Shown in pieces: positions 1 to 6,800 of a stretch of DNA of 13,586 nucleotides. The position numbers were made by a program, and so were the translations under genes. Source of the DNA: an uncultured Bacilli bacterium (GTDB lineage: Bacteria; Bacillota_I; Bacilli_A; RF39; UBA660); NCBI GenBank assembly GCA_934102255.1, contig CAKOSN010000042.1:1-13586 (forward strand), read 5' to 3'. The notes under the pieces are model-generated. The model was given only the letters and a program-made list of their open reading frames with translations, ran no database searches and was not told the DNA's origin. Position 1 is the first letter of the stretch, and every line of letters starts with the position of its first letter.

Positions 1-64
1 TTCAATGGAATTACCTAATAATAATATAGTCTTGAATAGCAAAAGTCAAGAAAACAATAAAAAA

Positions 65-89
65 ATCTTTAAGTTCCAAACTTAAAGAT
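65..89 (+). repeat. Left inverted repeat, switch 1 (IRL1)
   Basis: The core at 67-87 has arms CTTTAAG and CTTAAAG around the asymmetric spacer TTCCAAA, extended by AT on the left and AT on the right to 25 bp. It is the exact reverse complement of 219-243. Read on the minus strand it is followed by a run of seven T, so it can also act as a terminator for the minus-strand promoter. Confidence 0.88.
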
Positions 90-106
90 TTCTTACTTTT
101 ACAAAA

Positions 107-135
107 ATTTTATCATTTGAATAGTTACAAGTCAA
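107..135 (-). promoter_or_regulatory. Sigma-A promoter inside switch 1, facing left
   Basis: On the minus strand the -35 is TTGACT (130-135), the spacer is 17 bp, and the -10 is TAAAAT (107-112), preceded by TG at the extended -10 position. The same layout recurs at 6987-7015 and 10525-10553. In this orientation it can produce only a short RNA ending near the left repeat hairpin. After inversion it would drive the gene at 531. Confidence 0.85.
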
Positions 136-218
136 CTGTTTAAAAAATATTTTTTATTTTAAGATAATATCTAATATATAAAATGTGTTAATATGAATAG
201 TTTGCTGTGATATTTAAT

Positions 219-243
219 ATCTTTAAGTTTGGAACTTAAAGAT
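219..243 (-). repeat. Right inverted repeat, switch 1 (IRR1)
   Basis: Same arms as the left repeat with the complementary spacer TTTGGAA, giving a 25/25 reverse-complement match to 65-89. It is followed at once by AACAATCCATAAAAA, the conserved start of the 5' UTR module found at all four surface-gene loci. In an ON transcript it would form the first hairpin of the mRNA. Confidence 0.88.
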
Positions 244-279
244 AACAATCCATAAAAATAAAATATACGAGGAAGTCTA

Positions 280-312
280 ATGATGAAATTTGTAATTAAA
301 TTAAGCAAATAA
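280..312 (+). CDS. Putative 10-residue leader peptide (MMKFVIKLSK)
   Basis: A short ORF starts 5 bases after a Shine-Dalgarno-like GAGGAA (269-274) and ends 8 bases before an intrinsic terminator (321-351). A second leader at 3608-3640 has the same upstream sequence, the same 33-nt length and a terminator with the same CACTAATA stem, yet a different peptide (MYFKIILQYK). Conserved position, ribosome binding site and length with a changed peptide suggest that the act of translation matters more than the product. The likely role is attenuation control of the surface-protein mRNA. No run of a single amino acid is present, so a classic amino-acid-starvation sensor is not supported. Being this short, it could still be fortuitous. 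Confidence 0.5.
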   Translation: MMKFVIKLSK

Positions 313-320
313 TTGTTAGG

Positions 321-351
321 AACACTAATAGATTTTATTAGTGTTATTTTT
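321..351 (+). terminator. Intrinsic terminator after leader 1 (attenuator)
   Basis: AACACTAATA (321-330) pairs perfectly with TATTAGTGTT (336-345) around a 5-base loop, followed by ATTTTT. It lies between the predicted ON transcript start and the gene at 531, so it would stop the transcript unless read through. The leader start region CUAAUG can pair with UAUUAG of the 3' arm, which offers an alternative fold. Confidence 0.75.
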
Positions 352-530
352 GTTGTATGCAAATATCTGAAATAATTATACTTCAATTACAATTACGATT
401 TTAATTCTTGAAATGGTTTTCTTTTAAGGAAACAAAGTAGCAATTCTTTGCATTTTGTTTTATGGATTCAGGGAAAAGAATTTTTTTGAAAATTCTTTCC
501 CTAGATAAATATACATAGGAGGAAGTGCAA

Positions 531-2363
531 ATGAAAAAAGCAAAGCAATTTATAAGAAACGTAAAAGGTATAACTTTAATTGCCTTGGTGATTACAATAA
601 TTGTAATGTTAATTTTGGCAGGAGTAAGTCTAAATGCGACAATTGGAGAAAATGGAATTTTAACAAGAGCAAAAGATGCAAAGGAAGCCCAAGAATTAGC
701 AAAGACAAAAGAAGATTTGGAGTATATGTTTTTAGATTATAATGTGTGGCAAAGTGAAAAAAAGACAATTTCTGAATTTTTGAAAAATAAAATGGAAAGT
801 GGAGAAATAGAGGAATTTAGAGCATATCCGGTAAATAATGAATTTAAAATGGTAATAAAGAAAGAAGGAAAATATTTTTTTGTAGAGCAAGAAGATGGTG
901 TTTATAAAGCTGTGCAAATGGGAGGATTAAGTGATGAAAATTCAGATTTTACGATAGTAACAAGAGAAGAATTTAAAAATGTAGTAGACGGGTCAATGAA
1001 ATTCGAATTAGCAAATGATAAAAAGACGACCTTAATATTTTATGATGAAATAGAAGATGCATTAAATTTTGATATAGTAAGTGGTAATGTAACAATATAT
1101 ATGACACAAGATATGACATTGACCAATAGAGGATTAAAAAGATCAGCAGTAGATGTCCATTCTGGAGCTACATTAAATCTTTATGTTCTTGAAAATGTCA
1201 AATTAACAGTTGATTCTGGATATGGAGAAGATGCAAATGGAAATGTTCCTGGAAAAGGTGGTTATGCAGGAATCCATGTACCAGAAGGAGCAACACTAAA
1301 CTTATATGGCAAAGGAACTATAGAAGCCTTTGGAGGTAAGGCTGGAAATGGAGCAAATGCATATGGAAATGCTTCACCAACTGCAGGTGGTGGAGGTGCC
1401 GGAGCAGGTATTGGTGGTAATGGTGGTAATGGTTCAGATGGCATAGATGGAGATGACGGTATTAATTATAAAGTTGCAGAAAATGGTGGAACAGGAGAAT
1501 CCTGCGGAAATATAAATATATATAATGAAATTACTGTATTTGCTTATGGTGGTGCAGGCGGAAAAGGCGGAACAGGAGGAGCATATAATAAGGCAGGAGC
1601 AGGTGGTGCAGGTGGATACCCAGCAGCTGGTATAGGTGGTGGAGGTGCCGGAGGAGCAGGAAGTACATGTTGTTCTGGTGCGGGAGGTTATACTGGTGGT
1701 AGTGGATCTGGCACAAAGCTAATTGCAGAAAATGGTTTAGCAGGTTATGGATATGGCAGAGGCTATAGTGATGGTATTCCTAAAAATAAAGATGTACATC
1801 ATTATTCAGGTGGTGGATATTATGCTTCAGGTACATGGTATTTATATACTGACAAAACCAATATAGGAGATTCAAATACAAATGTACTTGGCGGATGTAG
1901 TCTAATGTATCACCAATCATTTGGACATGAACCAGGCTGGGGAGGAACAGCTGGTAAAGGTGGAACAATCAAAGTTTCTGAAGTTGCTAAAGTTTATGCT
2001 TTTAATGGAAATTTATATACTGATGGAACATCATATGATTCAGGTATTAATCAGGCACTTATATACTTACAGGATGGAAAAAATATAGCAAAATATAAAG
2101 TTACTGTTCCAAGGTCAGATGGTAATTTTACTGCTGAAAAAGTATCAGCCTTGACAACAGTTGAAAAAAGTGGATATGTAAATACATTATATAATATTGA
2201 TAATAAGTATATACTTAAAAAAATAGAAAATATAAATATAATGTTAGGACTAACTGGTAATCCTTTATCTAATGTAGATATGTCTACACAAGGAATTGGT
2301 TCTGGAGCAGGTTATATAGAAGTATCTAATGGAACATATACAATTGACAGTAATTTGAACTAA
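531..2363 (+). CDS. Glycine-rich surface protein with prepilin-like N-terminus
   Basis: This is a 610-residue protein that I cannot assign to a named gene. A basic leader ends in Gly13, followed by a hydrophobic helix (about 14-34, ITLIALVITIIVMLILAGV), as in class III (prepilin) signal peptides. Position +5 after the Gly is Ala rather than the usual Glu. A short conserved segment (LNATIGENGI) and a charged stretch follow. A beta-rich region with two GATLNLY-type turns leads into long Gly/Ala-rich blocks (about 236-415 and 450-476), resembling beta-helical or glycine-rich adhesins. Cysteines lie at 325, 380 and 381. The ATG at 531 is chosen over the in-frame GTG at 525 because AGGAGG at 517-522 is 8 bases from the ATG and only 2 from the GTG. 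The only sigma-A promoter recognised upstream is in invertible segment 1 and currently faces away. An extracellular structural or adhesive role is inferred. Confidence 0.85.
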   Translation: MKKAKQFIRNVKGITLIALVITIIVMLILAGVSLNATIGENGILTRAKDAKEAQELAKTKEDLEYMFLDYNVWQSEKKTISEFLKNKMESGEIEEFRAYPVNNEFKMVIKKEGKYFFVEQEDGVYKAVQMGGLSDENSDFTIVTREEFKNVVDGSMKFELANDKKTTLIFYDEIEDALNFDIVSGNVTIYMTQDMTLTNRGLKRSAVDVHSGATLNLYVLENVKLTVDSGYGEDANGNVPGKGGYAGIHVPEGATLNLYGKGTIEAFGGKAGNGANAYGNASPTAGGGGAGAGIGGNGGNGSDGIDGDDGINYKVAENGGTGESCGNINIYNEITVFAYGGAGGKGGTGGAYNKAGAGGAGGYPAAGIGGGGAGGAGSTCCSGAGGYTGGSGSGTKLIAENGLAGYGYGRGYSDGIPKNKDVHHYSGGGYYASGTWYLYTDKTNIGDSNTNVLGGCSLMYHQSFGHEPGWGGTAGKGGTIKVSEVAKVYAFNGNLYTDGTSYDSGINQALIYLQDGKNIAKYKVTVPRSDGNFTAEKVSALTTVEKSGYVNTLYNIDNKYILKKIENINIMLGLTGNPLSNVDMSTQGIGSGAGYIEVSNGTYTIDSNLN

Positions 2364-2382
2364 TAAATTCTCTAAATACAGA

Positions 2383-2411
2383 TTGATTTTGCAATATGCC
2401 TTTGATATAAT
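2383..2411 (+). promoter_or_regulatory. Sigma-A promoter for holA
   Basis: TTGATT (2383-2388), a 17-bp spacer and a consensus TATAAT (2406-2411) with an extended TGA before it. It lies in the 75-bp gap after the glycine-rich gene and gives holA its own start, independent of the switchable gene upstream. No terminator is visible between the two genes. Confidence 0.82.
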
Positions 2412-2438
2412 AAGAAAAAATAAATGTGAGGCAGAAGA

Positions 2439-3455
2439 ATGCAAGTTAGTTATGATAAATTAGAAAAAGAAATTTCAGAAGAATTAAAACCTATGTATTT
2501 GCTATATGGGGAAGAACAATATTTAGTTGAAACTTTAGTAAAAAAAATAAAAAAGAACTTTGGAGAACTTTTATTAGGTATTAATTATGTAGTATTAGAT
2601 GATACTAATGTTAATAATTTAATTACAAATATAGAAATGCCAGCTTTTGGTTATGATAAAAAATTAATAATTGTAAAAAATTCTGGAATTTTCAAGAAAG
2701 ACGGAAGAAGAAAAACAGCAACACCTTTGCAAGAAAGAATTTGCGAATATATAAAAAATAATTATGAGATTATAGAAGATTCAAATGTTATTGTGTTTGT
2801 GGAAGAAAATGTAGACAAAAATGCAGTGTATGAAGTAATTGAAAAAAATGCTGTTGTTTGTGGAATTGATTTCTTAAAACCTGCTCAATTGGTCACAAGA
2901 TTAAAAAAAGTATGTGCATTGTACAAAGTAAAAGTAGATGATGCAACTTTAAATTATTTGATTGAAACGGCTGGAACTAATTTGCAAAATTTAATGAATG
3001 AAATAAGAAAATTAATTGAATATGCTGGAGAAGGAAATTCAATTACAAAAGATGCTATAAATGAACTTACAATTAAACAAATAGAAAGTGTTATTTTTGA
3101 TTTAACTGATAATTTAGGAAATAAAAAAATAGAAAAAGCATTAGAAGTATTAGATAATCTTATTTATCAAAAAGAGCCATTACAAAGAATTTTAATAACA
3201 TTGTATACACATTTTAAAAGATTATATTTGTGTGCTATTGCAATAAACAATAATACTGATGTTGTTTCAACTTTAGGATTGAAACCTAATCAAACTTTTT
3301 TAGTAACTAAATATAAAAAACAGCTTTCATATTTTAAAGTGAATCAATTAAGAAATTTACTACATGAATTAGTAGACCTAGATTACAATTCTAAATCTGG
3401 TAATATTGACATAGATGTAGGACTAAGAAGTATATTATGTAGTTATTGTAGTTAA
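2439..3455 (+). CDS. holA: DNA polymerase III subunit delta
   Basis: This 338-residue protein is the usual length for the HolA family. HolA is the clamp-loader subunit that opens the beta sliding clamp during replication, working with delta' and tau/gamma. The N-terminal PMYLLYGEEQYL (residues 18-29) is the typical family opening, where an AAA+-like domain lacking a functional ATP site begins. The middle and helical C-terminal parts follow the expected pattern (KPAQLVTRLKKV, TAGTNLQNLMNEIRKL, VIFDLTDNLGNKKIEKAL). The ATG at 2439 follows GAGG (2428-2431) at 7 bases. It is the only housekeeping gene here, lying between two phase-variable-type surface genes. The identification rests on sequence pattern and length rather than a database comparison. 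Confidence 0.9.
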   Translation: MQVSYDKLEKEISEELKPMYLLYGEEQYLVETLVKKIKKNFGELLLGINYVVLDDTNVNNLITNIEMPAFGYDKKLIIVKNSGIFKKDGRRKTATPLQERICEYIKNNYEIIEDSNVIVFVEENVDKNAVYEVIEKNAVVCGIDFLKPAQLVTRLKKVCALYKVKVDDATLNYLIETAGTNLQNLMNEIRKLIEYAGEGNSITKDAINELTIKQIESVIFDLTDNLGNKKIEKALEVLDNLIYQKEPLQRILITLYTHFKRLYLCAIAINNNTDVVSTLGLKPNQTFLVTKYKKQLSYFKVNQLRNLLHELVDLDYNSKSGNIDIDVGLRSILCSYCS

Positions 3456-3460
3456 AATCT

Positions 3461-3483
3461 ACAATTTTAAAATAGAAAATTGT
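3461..3483 (+). terminator. Weak hairpin after holA
   Basis: ACAATTTT (3461-3468) pairs with AAAATTGT (3476-3483) just after the holA stop codon. No T-run follows, so termination would be inefficient. It may instead be a 3'-end stabilising hairpin. Confidence 0.4.
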
Positions 3484-3507
3484 AATATAAGTGTAATATT
3501 GAAAATG

Positions 3508-3536
3508 TTGACATTAAATTTGCATAATGATATTAT
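3508..3536 (+). promoter_or_regulatory. Sigma-A promoter for the first RCC1 gene, fixed ON orientation
   Basis: A consensus TTGACA (3508-3513), 17-bp spacer and TATTAT (3531-3536) with an extended TGA. It points at the RCC1 gene at 3848. It has the same layout as the promoters in the three invertible segments, but no matching left repeat is present in the gap after holA, so it appears unable to invert. Confidence 0.87.
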
Positions 3537-3552
3537 TTTTATATAAATAAGT

Positions 3553-3569
3553 CTTTAATTTAATTAAAG
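3553..3569 (+). repeat. Degenerate switch-site palindrome at the locked locus
   Basis: CTTTAATT and AATTAAAG flank a single T, with the repeat-core ends CTTTAA and TTAAAG retained. It occupies the same place relative to promoter and AATCCATAAAAATAAA as the right repeats of the switches. The arms have collapsed together, removing the 7-base spacer. It is either a decayed recombination site or a simple 5' hairpin. Confidence 0.6.
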
Positions 3570-3607
3570 CAAGCAATCCATAAAAATAAATGTAAAGAGG
3601 AAGCCTA

Positions 3608-3640
3608 ATGTACTTTAAAATAATTTTGCAATATAAATAG
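3608..3640 (+). CDS. Putative 10-residue leader peptide (MYFKIILQYK)
   Basis: The start follows GAGGAAG (3597-3603) at 4 bases and the ORF is exactly 33 nt, as at 280-312. Upstream, AATCCATAAAAATAAA is shared with that locus. Downstream a terminator follows 8 bases after the stop. The peptide differs almost completely from the first leader although the flanks are conserved. That pattern suits a translated leader that controls termination ahead of the RCC1 gene at 3848. It is too short to identify by itself; confidence comes from the parallel with the first locus. Confidence 0.5.
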   Translation: MYFKIILQYK

Positions 3641-3648
3641 AAATTATG

Positions 3649-3676
3649 GCACTAATACTTGTATTAGTGCTTTTTT
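3649..3676 (+). terminator. Intrinsic terminator after leader 2 (attenuator)
   Basis: GCACTAATA (3649-3657) pairs with TATTAGTGC (3662-3670) over a 4-base loop, followed by six T. Stem sequence and the trailing TGTATGCAAA are shared with the terminator at 321-351. It stands between the fixed promoter and the gene at 3848, so full-length mRNA requires read-through. Confidence 0.82.
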
Positions 3677-3740
3677 GTGTATGCAAAATAAATGAATGTT
3701 GGCTAAATTTAGTAATCAAAAGCTATTTATATTCCAAAAA

Positions 3741-3802
3741 GACAGAGAACTAATTTTATTTTTGGTAATGATTTTTCAAAAATAGAATTAGTTCTAGATG
3801 TC
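3741..3802 (+). ncRNA. Long 5' UTR hairpin before the first RCC1 gene
   Basis: AGAACTAATT (3746-3755) pairs with AATTAGTTCT (3786-3795), and the helix continues inward through TATTTTTG with CAAAAATA for about 19 bp with one G-U. The rest of the 3684-3847 leader is A/T-rich and unrecognised apart from the ribosome binding site AGGAGG at 3835-3840. The hairpin matches the place of P4 at the other three loci, with unrelated sequence. Confidence 0.55.
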
Positions 3803-3847
3803 CATTTATAATTCTGGGTTCTTGCATAAAACAAAGGAGGAATTTAG

Positions 3848-6800
3848 ATGGACAAAAGAAAATGGAAAATCAAAGACAAAAAAATATCAAAGCAAAGTCA
3901 GTACAAATTTAATAATCAACATGGAATTACATTAATCGCATTGGTTATAACTATTATTATAATGGTTATTCTTGCTGGTGTTAGCTTAAATGCAACAATT
4001 GGAGAAAATGGAATTATTTCAAAAGCACAGTACAGCATTTTTTTTAGTGAAATGACAGATGTAGAAGAAGCATTAAAAACATGGCAAACAAGTAAAATTT
4101 TAGATGATGAAGATTATTCCAAAAGAGCACCAACAAATGGATTGTGTACACCAGAAGAATTACAACAAACAAAAAGGTTAATGGGAGAAGTTGGATATTA
4201 TAGAGTATGGAACATAAGTGCTTCAAAGCCAACATTAGATTTAACAGAGTCAAGTGAATCATTTGATAATAAATATGAAAGTGAGTTTATATATTATCCA
4301 GCAGGTGTGCAAGATTTGTACTATTTGAATAATGAAAAATTAGGAATAAATAAAAAGAAGAAATATCTAATAGATGCATCAACAGGAATAATATATTCAG
4401 TAAAAGGTGCAAACTTGAAGGGCATACAATGTTATAGTTTAGCAATGGCTAAAACTGTAATGGAAGATTATACAGATATGCCAAGTTTTGCAGAGTTAGA
4501 AATTAGTACTGGAAAAAATGCTGGGAATGTGTCTAATAAATATAAAGTAGATGAGAATGGTAATTATATATTAGATGGAGATGGCAATAAGGTAGAGAAT
4601 CCAGATTATAACCCATATGGATTTGAAATTTTAGCTGATTATTCAAATGATAATGTATATAAATTGTATAACAATGGTGATTTATATGCAAAAGGAAAAA
4701 AAGGAATATTGTTAAATTCTTCAGTAGAAGAATTAAATAATATAGATGAAAATAAATGGCAAAGTACAACAATACCGAGTGATATTCCTGGAGCTAGTTC
4801 AAATGAAATAAATATTACTATTGGATATGGAATGGTATTTGTAATAGATAGCAATAGAGATGTATGGGCATGGGGAAGTAATTCACATAATAAAATGGGC
4901 TTGTCTGAAGAAGAAAAAATAGAATTTTCACCGCTTGTTCATAGAAAATTAAATATAAATGGAGAAAAGGCTAAAAAAGTTATTGATACTAATTGGGCAA
5001 CATTTATAATAACAGAATCAAATAAATTATATGCATCTGGAAGTAATATTTATGGAGAATTAGGAATTGGACGAACTTGTACTCAAACTGAAAAATTTGA
5101 ATTAATTGATTTTCCTGAAAGTGTAAGTAATATCAAAGAAATATATAATCAGGCAGGAGATAATGTTTCAGGAGACGGATTTGCTATTATATTAACAACG
5201 ACTGGAAATCTATATTTTTCTGGTAGATATTCAAGAGCAAATCAAGTAGTGTTTAAAGATACAACTATAGATTTAAGTAAACTTGATAATGGACTAATTT
5301 TGTCTTGGAAAGAACTTAATACAAACACAATGTTTCCAGAACTTGATTTTACTAAAGTTCATGGCACAGGTTCATCTGCTAGATGGCATAGTTCACATTG
5401 GCTTTTTTATGCAGATAATATATGTTATGAAATGTTGTGGAATGGTTCTGTAAAGAAAATAGAAAATTGGGGAGATTGTACTAAAGTAGAAGTTTTTACT
5501 GGATATAATAGTGTTACTCCAATATTAACGAAAGTATATAAAGGTGATACTGTAGAGTGGTGGTATTATGGCATAGATTATTATGCTGGACTATTTACAG
5601 ATGACACAAAGGACGAGTGGAATAATGTCACTGAAGTAATGTCAAATGTAGAAAATAGTACAAATAGTAAAATTGAGGATATTTGGTTTGATAGATATGA
5701 AATAGCGGTTAAATTAGCAAATGGAGATTGTTATGGATATGGTAGAGTAAGTGCATTGGGTTTAGGAACTACTGGTAGAACATATTCATGGAGCAAAATA
5801 GAAGAAATAAGTAATTTAGGAGATTGTAAATTTCCAACTCCAACTTTACCATTTATAGTAGTAAAAGATAATCAATTGTATGGTGTTAATTGTGTGAATT
5901 TGATTAGGAAAGAAAGTGTATTGCAGTCAAGTTGGAAATTAATTGCAAAAGATGTAAAGTATTTTAATCCTCAAACAAATTGGACGACTTTTGGTGTAGT
6001 AAAAAATGATGGAGCCTTATATGTTAGAGGAAAAGATAGTAGCTATCTAGGTCTTAACAAGGTAGGAGAAAATATTTCTAGTTTAACAAAAGTTACAGGA
6101 GAAGGAGCAACAACTGAAGTAAAAAATTCATTGGCAACAGGCGTAAAATCATATAACTTTACAGAGACATATATGTATATATTAACTAATGATGGCAATT
6201 TACTTGTAAGTACTTATGAAGATAATGTTTCTTCAGCGTCAAAAGGATATAGTGGACTAGGTGCTGAAAATCATCCTGAACTTGTAAGTTTAGCTACAAA
6301 TGTTGAACAGTTTGCATGTAGAGGAAGTTATCACATATATAGATTAACTTCAAATGATATATATTGGTGGGGAAATGGTAGTGGTGGTGATAACATGCCA
6401 GTTAGTAAAATACCAATAAAATTAGGAGATTTGTGGAAAAACGCAGGAAAATGGTACAAAGCAGTTGTTGGAAGTAATGTTTGGTTAGCAACTGAAAATG
6501 GATTGATTACATCTGGAATAGATAGGAATGATGGTTATACAAATGGTAGTGGAAAAGATATAAGTGGAGGAGCTTTTTTAGACACTCCAGAAAAAATAGT
6601 AAATGTTTGTAGTAATGGTGCGTATATAACTTTAAGCGAAAATGGAAATCTTTATGTAGCAGGTAAAAGTAATTGTAGTGGTGATGGACAGGGAAAATAT
6701 GGAACTGTAAATACAATACTACATAAAGTGGAATGTGAAAGTAAAATTGAAACTATAGTAGGTGGTAATGGTTTTGCAATAGGTATAACAGCAGATGGGA

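Larger units (their letters stand above)
65..243. mobile_element. Invertible promoter segment 1 (OFF orientation)
   Basis: This 179-bp segment is bounded by perfect 25-bp inverted repeats (65-89 and 219-243) and contains one strong minus-strand promoter (107-135). As drawn, the promoter fires away from the glycine-rich surface-protein gene at 531. If the segment inverted, the promoter would lie 19 bp before the right repeat core and read into the 5' UTR of that gene. The fixed promoter at 3508-3536 already shows this ON arrangement, with a CTTTAA...TTAAAG palindrome 16 bp downstream followed by the same AATCCATAAAAATAAA sequence. Inversion itself is inferred; the repeats, promoter and orientation are read directly. 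No internal terminator is evident, only an A/T palindrome near 142-157. The closest known analogues are promoter switches such as fimS of E. coli and the capsule promoters of Bacteroides. Confidence 0.85.
247..501 (+). ncRNA. Structured 5' UTR element, locus 1
   Basis: AATCCATAAAA (247-257) is an exact complement of TTTTATGGATT (458-468), giving an 11-bp closing helix. Inside are hairpin P2 (about 405-431, loop containing TGGTTTTC) and hairpin P3 (AAACAAA 430-436 with TTTGTTT 454-460, inner helix GCAA 440-443 with TTGC 448-451). Outside follows hairpin P4 (GGGAAAAGAATT at 471, partner ending at 501), then the ribosome binding site at 517. The same order recurs at 7137-7259 and 10676-10807 with compensatory changes. 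At this locus a leader ORF and terminator are inserted between the 5' strand of the closing helix and P2. Ligand or partner is unknown, and I do not match it to a named riboswitch class. Confidence 0.6.

Noticed and set aside
1..85. Possible 3' end of an upstream gene at the left edge
   Set aside because: All three forward frames close within 85 bases (stops at 16-18, 27-29 and 83-85). The longest overlaps the left repeat, unlike the neighbouring genes, which stop before theirs. There is too little sequence to choose a frame or a product.
247..468. AATCCATAAAA / TTTTATGGATT as a second, nested invertible DNA segment
   Set aside because: At loci 2 and 3 the two copies differ at a base that keeps a G-U pair in the sense RNA but breaks DNA identity. 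The enclosed sequence also forms hairpins. RNA pairing explains it better.
247..501. Known c-di-GMP, purine or preQ1 riboswitch
   Set aside because: I do not see the conserved cores of these classes. The pilus-like context made c-di-GMP attractive, but the sequence does not match it.
1262..1444. Proline-rich minus-strand reading frame opposite the glycine-rich gene
   Set aside because: It is the antisense shadow of Gly/Ala codons, with no ribosome binding site or promoter. Other minus-strand frames inside the large genes are rejected for the same reason.
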